A DNA stretch of 44,945 nucleotides from an uncultured Alistipes sp. (GCA_944321185.1 CALUKH010000015.1:1-44945); one strand, 5' to 3'; numbered from the stretch's first letter, positions 1-9,217 are shown. Notes: generated by a model not told the origin, from the sequence alone. Numbers and translations: made by a program.

Positions 1-265
1 AGGGCGGGAAGGGGACGCCGTCGGCCACCGAGAAGCAGAGCCCGTTGGCCTGTCCCGGACCGTGATAGGGGTCCTGGCCGATGATGACGACCTTCAGCCG
101 CTCGAACGGGCATTTGTCGAAGGCCCGGAAGATGTTGCTTCCGCGCGGGTAGACGCGATGTGTGGCGTACTCCTGGCGGACGAAATCGGTCAATTGCGCG
201 AAATAGGGCTTTTCGAACTCCGGGGCCAGAATCTCCTTCCAGTCCGGGGCGATCTTTACATCCAT
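1..265 (-). CDS. ung: Uracil-DNA glycosylase, family 1 (partial)
   Basis: This is the N-terminal 88 residues of a uracil-DNA glycosylase; the rest lies beyond the left edge. The enzyme removes uracil from DNA as the first step of base excision repair. The translation starts [13 protein letters not shown] and contains the family 1 active-site motif [11 protein letters not shown], with the catalytic Asp and the Pro-Tyr-His turn, followed by GLCFSV. The N-terminal pattern (W..iL..EF..PYF..L..FV..E) is typical of the family. The start is the ATG at 263-265. A TACTTTTA element lies 24 bases upstream. The gene is divergent from the alkaline phosphatase gene. Identification is secure; completeness cannot be judged. 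Confidence 0.95.
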   Translation of the reverse strand, partial: MDVKIAPDWKEILAPEFEKPYFAQLTDFVRQEYATHRVYPRGSNIFRAFDKCPFERLKVVIIGQDPYHGPGQANGLCFSVADGVPFPP

Positions 266-288
266 GTTGCAAGGTGGTTAAAGTGGTG

Positions 289-296
289 TAAAAGTA
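289..296 (-). promoter_or_regulatory. Putative -7 element of ung
   Basis: Read on the minus strand this is TACTTTTA, one base off the Bacteroidota -7 consensus TAnnTTTG, about 24 bases before the ung start. No clear -33 element is visible, so this is a weak to moderate call. Confidence 0.4.
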
Positions 297-348
297 GCAA
301 AAAGTTCGGGAAAAGCACTTATCTTCGCATTGAAATTGGACATGAAAC

Positions 349-1443
349 ATGAAAAAGAGGATTTTGATGTGGGTGGCCGTGATCTGTACGGTGGTACGGG
401 TTGCGGCGGCAGACGGCGGCGAGGTCCGCAGTCTGATTTTTCTGATCGGTGACGGAATGGGGCTGGCCCAGGTGTCGATGTTGCAGACGGAGCGTGGCGA
501 TACGCTGACGGCTTTCGATCGGGCACAGCAGGTGGCGTTGATCCGCACGCGTTCGGCCAACAGCCGGGTGACCGATTCGGCGGCGGCCGGCACGGCATTG
601 TCGTCGGCCGCGAAGACCGGCAACGGTCGTCTGGGAGTTGACATGGACGATCATCCGTTGCGGTCGATGATGACGCGGGCCCATGAGAAGGGCATGCCGA
701 CGGGCATTGCCGTGACCTGCTACCTGCAACATGCCACTCCGGCAGCCTTCTACGCCCACGAAGCCAATCGCAACGATACGGAGTTGATTACCCGGGATCT
801 GCTGGCGAGTGGCGTCGACGTGCTGTTCGGGGGCGGCCGCAAGTGGCTTGCGGAGGAGTGTCCCGAGGGCGGCAGCGGACTGGACGCTCTTCGCCGCAGC
901 GGGTACTTTGTTACGGACCGGCTTGAGGCGACCGATACGCTGACGCGTGGACGCGTGGCGTGTGTGGTGGCCGAGAAGCACCTCGAACCGGCGCCGCGTC
1001 GCGGTGACTACCTGCCCCGGGCCACGCGCAAGGCCCTCGAGATGCTGGAAAACGATGCTGCCGCCCGCGGAACGGGTTTCATGCTGATGGTCGAGGGTTC
1101 GCAGATCGATCTGGCGGGGCACGCCAATGATGTCGAATGGATGCAGGCCGAGATGCGCGATTTTGACCGGGCGGTCGAGGTGGCGATGGATTATGCCGAC
1201 CGCACGCCGGGCGTGCTGGTGGTGGTGACGGCCGATCACGAGACGGGCGGGCTGTCGATCCCGGGTCAGGAGGCCGACTTCACGCGGGCCCATTCGGAGA
1301 TTGGTTACAACTTCTCGACCCGCAACCATTCGGCCACGATGGTCCCCGTCTATCTCTACGGTGCGGGAGCCGACCGCATCGGCGGTGTCATGGAGAACTC
1401 GGAGCTTGCCCGCCGTATCATGGAGCTGCTCGATCTGCGATAG
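349..1443 (+). CDS. Exported alkaline phosphatase
   Basis: A 364-residue alkaline phosphatase (PhoA-type superfamily) that hydrolyses phosphate monoesters, probably in the periplasm. It starts with a signal peptide (MKKRILMWVAVICTVVRVAAA). It then shows the metal-binding IGDGMG motif at about residue 34, the nucleophile serine in VTDSAAAGTA at about residue 77, and the C-terminal metal ligands in TADHETGG at about residue 296. A further histidine, in NHSATMVPVYLYG, matches the family. The length is at the short end for the family but all catalytic motifs are present. It stands alone, divergent from ung and convergent with trmB, and ends at a strong terminator hairpin (1509-1537). Substrate and regulation cannot be told from the sequence; no Pho box was recognised. 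Confidence 0.92.
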   Translation: MKKRILMWVAVICTVVRVAAADGGEVRSLIFLIGDGMGLAQVSMLQTERGDTLTAFDRAQQVALIRTRSANSRVTDSAAAGTALSSAAKTGNGRLGVDMDDHPLRSMMTRAHEKGMPTGIAVTCYLQHATPAAFYAHEANRNDTELITRDLLASGVDVLFGGGRKWLAEECPEGGSGLDALRRSGYFVTDRLEATDTLTRGRVACVVAEKHLEPAPRRGDYLPRATRKALEMLENDAAARGTGFMLMVEGSQIDLAGHANDVEWMQAEMRDFDRAVEVAMDYADRTPGVLVVVTADHETGGLSIPGQEADFTRAHSEIGYNFSTRNHSATMVPVYLYGAGADRIGGVMENSELARRIMELLDLR

Positions 1444-1508
1444 AAGTTCCTGCGCAGGGCCTTTGGGCTCGGCCGTGAGGCGTTGCGGGCGCCCGAAGCG
1501 TGACAAAC

Positions 1509-1537
1509 GAAAGACCGGACTTAATGTCCGGTCTTTC
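1509..1537. terminator. Bidirectional terminator between alkaline phosphatase and trmB
   Basis: A perfect 12-bp inverted repeat (GAAAGACCGGAC at 1509-1520, GTCCGGTCTTTC at 1526-1537) with loop TTAAT, followed on the plus strand by a T-rich stretch. The trmB stop codon (1521-1523, minus strand) lies in the loop, so the last trmB codons form one arm of the hairpin. Confidence 0.8.
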
Positions 1538-2273
1538 TTGCTTCTTCGGCGTCCTTTTCGAGTTTTTCGTCCTCCTCCCAGTCGAACCAGGGGAAGTCGC
1601 GGCGTCCGTCGAGGCGGAAGCGCGTGTAGGTGATCGGGAGCCCCATTTCGAGGAATCGCTGCTCGTAGGCGGTCTTTACCGAGAGCACCTCGTCGGCGAA
1701 TCCCGATCCGTAGATGTCGGGCTCGGAGACCTCGCACGGAAGCCCGAAACGGCGGATCACCTCGTTCGTATAGGCATAGAGGTGTTTCGAATCGGTCTTG
1801 AGGTTGATGGCGCCGTCGGGTCGCAGCATCCGGGCGTAATATTCGAGGAAGAGCGGCGAGGTGAGGCGTTTCTTGGCCCGGCGGGTCTTGAGCTGCGGAT
1901 CGGGGAAGGTGATCCAGAGTTCCGAGACCTCGTTTTCGGCGAAAAGCCCGTTGATGAATTCGATGCGCGTGCGCAGGAACCCCACGTTCGACAGACCGCG
2001 TTCGGTGGCGGTCTTTGCACCGCGCCACATGCGGGCCCCCTTGATGTCGATGCCGATGTAGTTGCGGTCGGGGTCGCGTTCGGCCAGTGCCACGGTGTAT
2101 TCGCCCTTTCCGCATCCGAGTTCGAGGACAATCGGGTGGTCGTTGTGGAAGAAATCGGAATTCCAATGCCCTTTGAGCGGATGGTCGTGGCGGAAAACCT
2201 CCTCGAATTCGGGTTGTACGAAGCAGGCGAAGGTGAGGTTTTCGCGGAAGCGGCGGAGTTTGTCTTTTCCCAT
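1521..2273 (-). CDS. trmB: tRNA (guanosine(46)-N7)-methyltransferase
   Basis: A 250-residue SAM-dependent enzyme that makes m7G46 in the variable loop of tRNAs. The glycine-rich SAM motif is ELGCGKGEYT, then IGIDIKGARMW, and the family-specific catalytic segment ELWITFPDPQLKTRRAKKRL. I chose the ATG at 2271-2273 (MGKDKLRRF), which matches the usual N-terminus of Bacteroidota TrmB. An open frame extends 18 codons further upstream (MSRPGRSTT) but lacks family support. The gene follows gldH by 93 bases on the same strand and probably belongs to the ricT-gldH-trmB transcript, ending at the 1509-1537 terminator. Confidence 0.95.
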   Translation of the reverse strand: MGKDKLRRFRENLTFACFVQPEFEEVFRHDHPLKGHWNSDFFHNDHPIVLELGCGKGEYTVALAERDPDRNYIGIDIKGARMWRGAKTATERGLSNVGFLRTRIEFINGLFAENEVSELWITFPDPQLKTRRAKKRLTSPLFLEYYARMLRPDGAINLKTDSKHLYAYTNEVIRRFGLPCEVSEPDIYGSGFADEVLSVKTAYEQRFLEMGLPITYTRFRLDGRRDFPWFDWEEDEKLEKDAEEARKTGH

Positions 2274-2366
2274 GCGGTTGTTAAGCTCTGTGAGTGTTTG
2301 TGTTGTGGAGCGCCCGGGGCGGCTCATGTTGTGTCATGCTCGTCCGGTTGGGCGGCTCGTGCGGGG

Positions 2367-2786
2367 TCAGTTGCTCTTGGAGAGGCGGATTCCGACGGCC
2401 TCAATCCCGCGTACGGGGCGTGTCGGAGTGATCTGGATGCGGTATTCGCCCGTACGGCCGAGGCAGATCCTGCGGCGGTAGGGGACAAGGAATTCGCGCA
2501 TCAGGGCTGCCGGACCTCCCGTGCGGCTGATGGCCAGCAGGAACGGCTCCTCGAAGCGGAGCGAATCGGGCGAGAGTGTTGCGATGCGGACCGTGAGGGT
2601 GTCTTCGGCAAAGCGGTCGTCGCATCGCAGAAAGAGATCCGCATCGCGCAGCGTGGTCGAATCGCCATTCTCCAGCCGGATTTCGGCCGTCGTGTACCAC
2701 TTGCGGGGCGGAACATCGGTGACGGCACTCTGGTAGGGAGAGGTGCATCCGACGCATCCGATCAGGAGCAATCCGACCCGCATCAT
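2367..2786 (-). CDS. gldH: Gliding motility lipoprotein GldH
   Basis: A 139-residue lipoprotein. It has a short signal peptide ending in a lipobox-like CVGC (MMRVGLLLIGCVGCTS), a middle part with alternating short beta segments (WYTTAEIRLENGDST, DLFLRCDD), and a C-terminus VRGIEAVGIRLSKS that matches the GldH family ending. GldH was defined in gliding Flavobacteriia, but homologues are kept in non-gliding Bacteroidales, where the gene commonly follows ricT; that order is seen here. The role in a non-glider is unknown. The longer open frame upstream runs through a tandem repeat and would put residues before the signal peptide, so I reject it. Divergence is high; the call rests on lipoprotein form, C-terminal motif and neighbours. 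Confidence 0.75.
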   Translation of the reverse strand: MMRVGLLLIGCVGCTSPYQSAVTDVPPRKWYTTAEIRLENGDSTTLRDADLFLRCDDRFAEDTLTVRIATLSPDSLRFEEPFLLAISRTGGPAALMREFLVPYRRRICLGRTGEYRIQITPTRPVRGIEAVGIRLSKSN

Positions 2787-2807
2787 CCGCCGTACGCGTT
2801 GTATCCC

Positions 2808-2896
2808 CGGTCCGTTACCCGTCCGTCGTGTCTTGTCACCCGGTTCGTTACCCGTCCGTCGTGTCTTGTCATCCGGTCCGTTACCCGTCCGCCGTG
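2808..2896. repeat. 33-bp tandem repeat between ricT and gldH
   Basis: Two full units (2808-2840, 2841-2873) and one partial unit (from 2874) beginning CGGTCCGTTACCCGTCC. The full units differ by two bases. The unit is a multiple of three, so it stays open as an 11-residue peptide repeat on the minus strand (RRTGNGPDDKT), but it lies outside both genes. It occupies most of the 157-base ricT-gldH gap. Confidence 0.85.
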
Positions 2897-2943
2897 GCCA
2901 GCCGGCCGGTCCTTGAAGCATCCTTTCCAACATTCGGTTTCCA

Positions 2944-4626
2944 TTATTCGCCGTTCTTGGACGGAGCGGTGCCGGCCGTCGGGGTTGAGCCGTTCGACTC
3001 GCTGCCGTTTCCGTTCGGACGGTTGCTGCCATTCTGCCCGCTGCGGCGGTGGTTGCGATGGTTGCGGTTGCGTCCTCCCTCGCGATTACCGCTTTCGGCG
3101 CTGCCGTTCTGGTTGTTGTTCTGGCTGTTGTTCGGCTTGTCGGCCGGGGTGTTCTGGGGTTTCTGTCCGTTTTGACCCTGTGCCTCCCGATTGCTGCCGT
3201 TCTGCGGTCGCGGCTCCCGGTTGTTGCCGTTTTCCGCCCGGGCCTCGCGGTTGTTGTCACGCCGCTTCCCGTTGCCGTTTTCCGGACGCGGTTTTTCGCC
3301 GTTGCCGCCATTGGCTCCGTTGGAGGGGTTGGCATTGGCTCCCTTGGCTTTGCGGTTGTTGCGGTTCTGGGCGTTGCGCTGCGGGGCCTCACCGCCGTTC
3401 TCGCGCGGTGCTTCGCCGTTCTGATCGGCGGATGCGGCCGGCTGTTGAGCGCGGGCCTGCTGCCCGTTCTGTCCGTTCTGATTGTTGCGGTTCTTGTTCT
3501 TGCCGCCCCGTTTGCGGCGTTTGGCCTGATCGAAGCGCGTGATGCTGTCCTCCTCCGAACGATAGGTCGGCTCTTCCACCGTCGGCTGCATCTCGTCGGC
3601 ATGCTGCAGCTGTTCGGCCTTTTTGCCCTGACGGTTCAGCGCCAGGATCTCCTTCACGCGGGCGACGGGCAGCGTGACGAGGTTCGACATCGACTCCTTC
3701 GACGACGAGAAGGTCATCGTCCCGGCCAGCACGTCGCTCTTGACGAGGAACCATTGTCCCTCTTCGGTTTCGAGCGGTTCGCGCAGCCGCGGGAAATCCT
3801 TGCGCGCATCGACGTAGGCGTCGTACTCGTACATCATGCAGCACTTGAGTTTCGAACACTGTCCGGCCAGTTTCTGCGGGTTGAGCGAGATGTCCTGCAC
3901 GCGGGCGGCACCGGTCGTCACGCTCGAGAAGGTCGACATCCACGAGGCGCAGCACAACTCGCGTCCGCAGGCTCCCAGACCGCCGATGCGGCCGGCCTCC
4001 TGACGGGCGCCGATCTGTTTCATCTCGATGCGGATGTGGAAGCGTTCGGCGAAGACCTTGATCAGTTCGCGGAAGTCGACGCGTTCGTCGGCGATGTAGT
4101 AGAAGATGGCCTTGATCTTGTCGCCCTGATACTCGACGTCGCCGATCTTCATGTTCAGACCCATGTCGGCGGCGATCTGGCGCGAGGCGATCATCGTTTC
4201 GTGTTCGAGGGCGATGGCCTCCTGCCAGCGTTCGATGTCGTAGGGTTTGGCCTTGCGGTAGATCTTCTTGTACTCGCCGTTGTAGGGGTTGAATCCGATG
4301 CGGCGCATCTGCCGGGCCACCAGATCGCCCGTGAGCGAGACGATGCCGATGTCGTGGCCGGGCGAGGCCTCGACGGCGACGATATCACCGCGTTTGAGGT
4401 CGAGGTGGTTGACGTTCTGGTAGAACGAGCGGCGGGTATTCTTGAAGCGTACTTCGACGATATCGGTCGGTTCGTTGACGGGATATTCGTCAAGCCAGGC
4501 GGTTTCGTGCAGTTTGAAGCAACCGTCGCAGAGACGGGCTTCGGGTTCGGCGCCGCAGTTGCAGAAGGCGCAGCCGCGACCCACTTCGGGTTTGAAGGCG
4601 TCGTTATGTGGTTTTTCGATCTCCAT
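2944..4626 (-). CDS. ricT: RicT/YaaT family PSP1-domain protein with long low-complexity tail
   Basis: A 560-residue protein. Residues 1 to about 370 are the conserved PSP1-type body. It has an N-terminal cysteine cluster (CAFCNCG...CDGC) and the diagnostic cysteine-rich segments GRIGGLGACGRELCC and CSKLKCCMMYEYD. In Bacillus, RicT forms an iron-sulfur complex with RicA and RicF that affects mRNA maturation; the Bacteroidota role is not established. Residues about 375 to 560 are an extended tail very rich in Asn, Gly, Gln, Arg and Glu (NGQNGQQ and NNRE patterns), probably disordered and possibly RNA-binding by inference. Start ATG at 4624-4626. It precedes gldH and trmB on the same strand. 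Confidence 0.88.
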   Translation of the reverse strand: MEIEKPHNDAFKPEVGRGCAFCNCGAEPEARLCDGCFKLHETAWLDEYPVNEPTDIVEVRFKNTRRSFYQNVNHLDLKRGDIVAVEASPGHDIGIVSLTGDLVARQMRRIGFNPYNGEYKKIYRKAKPYDIERWQEAIALEHETMIASRQIAADMGLNMKIGDVEYQGDKIKAIFYYIADERVDFRELIKVFAERFHIRIEMKQIGARQEAGRIGGLGACGRELCCASWMSTFSSVTTGAARVQDISLNPQKLAGQCSKLKCCMMYEYDAYVDARKDFPRLREPLETEEGQWFLVKSDVLAGTMTFSSSKESMSNLVTLPVARVKEILALNRQGKKAEQLQHADEMQPTVEEPTYRSEEDSITRFDQAKRRKRGGKNKNRNNQNGQNGQQARAQQPAASADQNGEAPRENGGEAPQRNAQNRNNRKAKGANANPSNGANGGNGEKPRPENGNGKRRDNNREARAENGNNREPRPQNGSNREAQGQNGQKPQNTPADKPNNSQNNNQNGSAESGNREGGRNRNHRNHRRSGQNGSNRPNGNGSESNGSTPTAGTAPSKNGE

Positions 4627-4643
4627 TTCGGGTATAATTTGCG

Positions 4644-4651
4644 TAAAGATA
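4644..4651 (-). promoter_or_regulatory. Putative -7 element of ricT
   Basis: Minus-strand TATCTTTA, one base from TAnnTTTG, 17 bases upstream of the ricT start, in an AT-rich gap between the MATE gene stop and ricT. No convincing -33 element. Confidence 0.45.
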
Positions 4652-4673
4652 CGAAAAATTTTTGAATCGCCGA

Positions 4674-6032
4674 CTATTTCGCCTCACGCAGGCGCCGTAC
4701 GCTGTGGCGGATGCGGAGGATGAGCAGCACGGCGGCGCACGAAAGTCCGAAGGTGAAGCCCAGGAACAGCCCCGCGGGGCCCATCCCCAGCGTGAAGCCC
4801 AGCAGATAGCCCACCGGCAGGTTGAGCAGCCAGTACGACACGAAGGCGATCGGCATGATGATCCGCACGTCCTGAATGCCGCGCAGGATGCCTACCGAGA
4901 CATTCTGGATGCCGTCCGAGAGTTGGTAGAGGGCGGCCAGCACGAGCAGTTGCGAGGCGATGGCGATGACCTCGGCATTCGAGGTGAAGAGCGTCGGGAT
5001 GAGGTGCCGCAGCGTGATGAAGATCAGCGCGGCGAAGGCGTTCCAGGCCACCACGAGATGGAACGAGGCCCGGGCCGCCAGCGACAGTTCGCCGATGTTG
5101 CGGGCGCCGTAGCAGTGGGAGATGCGGATGGTCGCGGCGGCGCCGATCGACATGACGATCATGAAGGCGCAGTTGCCGATGGTCAGGGCGATCTGATGGG
5201 CGCTCAGGGCCTGCTTGCCGAACCATCCCATCATGAGGCCCGTGCCGACGAAGGCCGACGATTCGAGGAACATCTGCAGCGAGATGGGGCCGCCCATGCG
5301 GAAGAGCTGGCGGACGGTCCCCAGCGAGAATCCCCGCATCGAGAACTCCCGGAAGTAGCTCCGGTAACGGCTCTTGCAGCAGAAATATCCGACGATGATC
5401 AGCATGCCGATCACGCGGGCCAGCAGGGTTCCCAGACCGGCTCCTTCGGCACCCATTTCGGGGGCGCCGGCGTGGCCGTAGATGAAGAACCAGTTGAAGA
5501 TGACGTTGGCCACGTTGGCCACGATCGTGGCGTACATCTCGGCGCGGGTGTTCCCGACCCCTTCGAGGAACTGCTTGAAGGCGAAGAAGATCATGACGGC
5601 CGGCATGCTCCAGACGAGCATCTTGTAGTAGGGGATGGCCATGTCGACCACATCGACCGGTTGTCGCATGTGGTAGAGCAGCGGGATGGCCGCATACTGG
5701 ACGACGGCCATGACCACGCCCAGCACGCCGTAGAAGAGGATTCCGTTCTGCAGGAGGCGGGCCGAACGGGTGCGGTCGCCCTGCACGAAGCGTTCGCCCA
5801 CCAGCGGGGTCATGCCCAGGGCGATGCCGATGGCGGCGATGAAGAGAATGAAGAAGACCGAACCGCCGAACGAGACGGCAGCCAGCGGCGTAGGATCGTC
5901 CCCGCCGTAGCGGCCGACCATCAGGTTGTCGGCAAACTGCGTGAGGATCTGCCCCAGCTGGGTCAGCACGACGGGCAGGGCCAGACGCAGATTCTGCCGG
6001 TATTGATCCTTATAGATTGAAAAGCGGTACAT
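4674..6032 (-). CDS. MATE family efflux transporter (NorM-like)
   Basis: A 452-residue inner-membrane protein with about 12 hydrophobic segments in two homologous halves, the MATE fold that exports cationic drugs or metabolites using Na+ or H+ gradients. Family signatures include LTQLGQILTQFADNLMVGRYG near the N-terminus, the LVGERFVQGDRTRSARLLQNG loop at about residues 78-97, and the second-half FLESSAFVGTGLMMGWFG. The start ATG at 6030-6032 (MYRFSIYKDQY) lies 20 bases after a consensus -7 box. Substrate cannot be predicted. It is distinct from the second MATE gene at 26134, which belongs to another subgroup. Confidence 0.92.
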   Translation of the reverse strand: MYRFSIYKDQYRQNLRLALPVVLTQLGQILTQFADNLMVGRYGGDDPTPLAAVSFGGSVFFILFIAAIGIALGMTPLVGERFVQGDRTRSARLLQNGILFYGVLGVVMAVVQYAAIPLLYHMRQPVDVVDMAIPYYKMLVWSMPAVMIFFAFKQFLEGVGNTRAEMYATIVANVANVIFNWFFIYGHAGAPEMGAEGAGLGTLLARVIGMLIIVGYFCCKSRYRSYFREFSMRGFSLGTVRQLFRMGGPISLQMFLESSAFVGTGLMMGWFGKQALSAHQIALTIGNCAFMIVMSIGAAATIRISHCYGARNIGELSLAARASFHLVVAWNAFAALIFITLRHLIPTLFTSNAEVIAIASQLLVLAALYQLSDGIQNVSVGILRGIQDVRIIMPIAFVSYWLLNLPVGYLLGFTLGMGPAGLFLGFTFGLSCAAVLLILRIRHSVRRLREAK

Positions 6033-6052
6033 GTCGATTCGTTTTTGGCCCG

Positions 6053-6060
6053 CAAAGGTA
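6053..6060 (-). promoter_or_regulatory. -7 element of the MATE gene
   Basis: Minus-strand TACCTTTG, an exact match to TAnnTTTG, 20 bases upstream of the start codon, implying a very short leader. It lies in the 143-base gap between clpC and the MATE gene; I see no gene in that gap. Confidence 0.6.
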
Positions 6061-6175
6061 CGAAATTCCTGCCGAAAACGAAAATGCCCGCTGCCGAGGC
6101 GCGGATCGTGCTGCCTGGCGGGGGCGTGCAGAGAGGTCCGTTGCCTGTGCGGCGGGCGTTTCGTCGGTGCGGGGG

Positions 6176-8626
6176 TCAGGCCACGCGCAGGCGGATGCCG
6201 CGCATCTTGTCCGATTCGATGACGACGGTGTCGCCTTCGTGGAGCTTTCCGTCGACGATCAGCAGCGAGAGCGGCTCCTCGACCTGATCGGTGAGCGTGC
6301 GTTTCAGGGCCCGGGCTCCGTAACGGGCCTCGTAGCCCATGCGGGCCAGGCGGCGTTTGGCACCGTCGGTGATGCGGATCTTGTAGCCGAGCCGTTGCGT
6401 GCGGTCGAACAGATGGCGGAGCTCCAGTTCGACGATGCGCTCCACGTCGGGGATCTCCAGCCGGCGGAAGAAGATGATGTCGTCGATGCGGTTCAGGAAC
6501 TCCGGCGTGAAGGTCTGTTCCAGAGCCTTGCGGTAGGCCGTCCGGGGGGCGTCGGTGGCGAGGCTGTGTTGCGAGGGGGTGGCGTAGCCCACCTGCACGG
6601 CCCGCTCGGCCGCCGCCCGCGAACCGACGTTCGAGGTCATGATGAGGATCGTGTTGCGGAAGTCGACACGGCGTCCGGCACCGTCGGTGAGATGGCCCTC
6701 GTCGAAGATCTGCAACAGGGCGTTGAAGACCTCCGGATGGGCCTTCTCGATCTCGTCGAACAGCACCACGGCATAGGGCTGTCGACGCACGGCTTCGGTG
6801 AGCTGTCCGCCCTCGCCGTAACCGACATAGCCCGGAGGGGCGCCGATCAGCCGTGCGACGTTGTGTTTTTCGGCATATTCGCTCATGTCGATGCGGATCA
6901 GACCGCGGCGTTCGTCGAAGAGCCAGCGTGAGATCTCCTTGGCCAGCAGCGTCTTGCCTACGCCCGTGGGCCCCACGAAGAGGAACACGCCGATCGGACG
7001 CCGTTCGTCCTTCAGCCCGGCCCGTGCGCGGAGGATCGTGCGCGAGATACGCTCGACGGCCTCCGGCTGCCCGACGACCTGACGGGCGAGGTAGCCGCCG
7101 AGTTGTTGCAGACGGCTCTGCTCACCGTCGGAGAGCCGCTCGACGGGGATGCCCGTCATGGCGGTGACAACCTCGCGGATCTGCTCTTCGCCGATGGAGG
7201 CGGGATGCTCCTCGAGCTGGCGGCGCCAGGCCGTACGGCTTTCGTCGATCTTCGTGCGCAGGGCGATCTCGCGGACCCGTGCCGTGGCAGCCTTCTCGTA
7301 GACCAGAGCCGCGACCGCCTCCCGGCATTCCCGGCGGGTCTGCGTGAGGGCCTCCTCCAGATGTCGCAATTCGTCGGGTTCGCGCGCCGTGTTCAGATGG
7401 GCGCGTGAGCCGGCCTCGTCCAGCAGATCGATGGCCTTGTCCGGGAAGTGGCGGTCCGTGATGTAACGCCCGGCCAGCGAGACACACGCCCGCAGGGCCT
7501 CCTCCGTGTAACGGACATGGTGGTGTCGCTCGTAGTGGGGGGCGATGTTGTGCAGAATGCGCAGCGTCTGTTCGGGGGTCGTCGGCTCGACCACAACACG
7601 CTGGAAGCGCCGCTCGAGTGCCGAATCGCTCTCGATGTCGGTGCGGTATTCGTCGAGTGTCGTGGCGCCGATGACGCGGATTTCACCCCGCGCCAGGGCC
7701 GGTTTGAGGATGTTGGCCGTATCGAGACTTCCTTGGGTGGCGCCGGCCCCGACGATGGTGTGGATTTCGTCGATGAAGAGGATCGTGTCGCGGGCGCTGC
7801 GCAGCTCTTCGAGGAGCTGTTGCAGACGCTCCTCGAATTCGCCGCGGAACTTCGTTCCGGCGACCAGCGCGGCGAGGTCCAGCGCAAAGATCCGTTTGTC
7901 GGCAATCGTGTAGGGGACCTCGCCGCGCGAGATGCGCAGCGCCAGCCCCTCGACGATGGCACTCTTGCCCACGCCGGCCTCGCCGATCAGGATCGGATTG
8001 TTCTTCTTGCGCCGCGAGAGGATCTGGACCACGCGTTCGATCTCCGCGTCGCGTCCCACGACCTCGTCGATCGCCCCTTCGCGGGCCTGACGCGTGAGGT
8101 CGGTGCCGAACCGGTCGAGCAGCCGGCTCTTGTCGGCGGGACGGTTCTCCTCCTGGAAATCGAGCAGGTTGGCCGTCGGGATTTCGAGATGCAGTTCGCC
8201 CTCCGTGGTGAAACGGCGGAGTCCCTCGGCGATGGTCTCGGCGTGGACGCCGTACATCTCCAGCACGCGCGCGGTGATCGTCGAACGGTCGTCGACGATT
8301 CGTTGCAGGGCATGGGCCGTGGAGATACTCTTCACGGCGGGGAAGCGTTCGGTCAGTTCGTCGGTAAAACGGCGGTAGAATATTTCGGGCGAAGCCTCTT
8401 CCGGGGCTCCCGGCTCGGCGATTTCGCGTTCGATGCGCAGCCGGATCTGGTAGAGTTCCCAGTCCTTGAGCCGTGCGGAAAGAAGTTGGTAGGCCAGAGA
8501 ACCCTCCTCGCGCAACAGTTCGAGTGCAAGGCAGTCCTTGAGCGCGTGGGTCACTCCGTCCCGGGTGGTGTCGAATGCCGCTCGGGCGATGAGGCCCTCC
8601 AGCGTCTTTGAGATTTTCGGTTGCAT
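6176..8626 (-). CDS. clpC: ClpC/ClpA-type AAA+ unfoldase (Clp protease ATP-binding subunit)
   Basis: An 816-residue Hsp100 protein that unfolds substrates for ClpP. It has a divergent N-domain (about 1-150), then AAA domain 1 with Walker A GEAGVGKS (about 215-222) and Walker [16 protein letters not shown] short middle segment with a UVR-like motif ([22 protein letters not shown]) is typical of ClpC rather than the long ClpB coiled coil. AAA domain 2 has Walker A GPTGVGKT and Walker [15 protein letters not shown]. After MTSNVGSR, where ClpP-binding partners usually carry an IGF/VGF/LGF tripeptide, this protein reads VGY. The gene follows the phosphodiesterase by 69 bases and rarA on the same strand. 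Confidence 0.9.
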   Translation of the reverse strand: MQPKISKTLEGLIARAAFDTTRDGVTHALKDCLALELLREEGSLAYQLLSARLKDWELYQIRLRIEREIAEPGAPEEASPEIFYRRFTDELTERFPAVKSISTAHALQRIVDDRSTITARVLEMYGVHAETIAEGLRRFTTEGELHLEIPTANLLDFQEENRPADKSRLLDRFGTDLTRQAREGAIDEVVGRDAEIERVVQILSRRKKNNPILIGEAGVGKSAIVEGLALRISRGEVPYTIADKRIFALDLAALVAGTKFRGEFEERLQQLLEELRSARDTILFIDEIHTIVGAGATQGSLDTANILKPALARGEIRVIGATTLDEYRTDIESDSALERRFQRVVVEPTTPEQTLRILHNIAPHYERHHHVRYTEEALRACVSLAGRYITDRHFPDKAIDLLDEAGSRAHLNTAREPDELRHLEEALTQTRRECREAVAALVYEKAATARVREIALRTKIDESRTAWRRQLEEHPASIGEEQIREVVTAMTGIPVERLSDGEQSRLQQLGGYLARQVVGQPEAVERISRTILRARAGLKDERRPIGVFLFVGPTGVGKTLLAKEISRWLFDERRGLIRIDMSEYAEKHNVARLIGAPPGYVGYGEGGQLTEAVRRQPYAVVLFDEIEKAHPEVFNALLQIFDEGHLTDGAGRRVDFRNTILIMTSNVGSRAAAERAVQVGYATPSQHSLATDAPRTAYRKALEQTFTPEFLNRIDDIIFFRRLEIPDVERIVELELRHLFDRTQRLGYKIRITDGAKRRLARMGYEARYGARALKRTLTDQVEEPLSLLIVDGKLHEGDTVVIESDKMRGIRLRVA

Positions 8627-8695
8627 GATGCGTCGTCGTTTGAATTCGACGAACGAACGGACGGACGCTTCTGTTTATTATGTGGACGAAATCGT

Positions 8696-9217
8696 CTATT
8701 TGGACACCTCGTCGCTATCTGTCTGACGGCGGGGCCATTCGCCCACCTCCATGTCGTGCATTTCGCCGTGATCGATCCTCAGGCGGATGGCCGTTCGGAC
8801 CCGGTGGAAGCCACTCTGACCGGCGGCGCCGGGGTTGACGGCCAGCAGTTCGTAGAACGGATCGTACATCACCTTGAGGATGTGCGAATGGCCGGCGATG
8901 AAGAGTTTCGGACGCAGGGCCTGGATCCGGGCGACGGCCCGCGGGTCGTAATGGCGCGGATAGCCCCCGATGTGGGTCATCAGCACGCGCACCCCCTCGC
9001 ATTCGAACGACTGGAAGAGCGGATAGACCCGACGGGTCATGCCGCCGTCGATGTTTCCGCTGACGGCCCTGAGCGGTTTGAAGGCGGCGATGCGGTCGGC
9101 CAGCTCGAGCGAGCCGATGTCGCCGGCGTGCCAGATTTCGTCGACATCCTTCAGGAATTCGCGGAGCGGTTCGTCGAAGCATCCGTGCGTATCGGAGATG
9201 ATGCCTATCTTTTTCAT
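8696..9217 (-). CDS. YfcE/MJ0936-type metallophosphoesterase
   Basis: A 173-residue single-domain calcineurin-like phosphoesterase. It shows all five motifs in order: IGIISDTHGC, HAGDIGS, SGNIDG, MTHIGGYP and IAGHSHILK, which bind two metal ions. Proteins of this small family hydrolyse phosphodiesters in vitro, but the natural substrate is generally unknown. I chose the ATG at 9215-9217 (MKKIGIISDTHG) since motif I normally sits within the first ten residues; the open frame continues far upstream without homology. The gene lies 55 bases after rarA and 69 before clpC, all on the same strand, so the three are probably co-transcribed. Confidence 0.9.
   Translation of the reverse strand: MKKIGIISDTHGCFDEPLREFLKDVDEIWHAGDIGSLELADRIAAFKPLRAVSGNIDGGMTRRVYPLFQSFECEGVRVLMTHIGGYPRHYDPRAVARIQALRPKLFIAGHSHILKVMYDPFYELLAVNPGAAGQSGFHRVRTAIRLRIDHGEMHDMEVGEWPRRQTDSDEVSK

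Noticed and set aside
2787-3602. N-terminal extension of gldH through the 33-bp repeat
   Set aside because: The extension would place about 270 basic residues before the lipoprotein signal and overlaps ricT. The signal peptide start at 2786 is far more likely.
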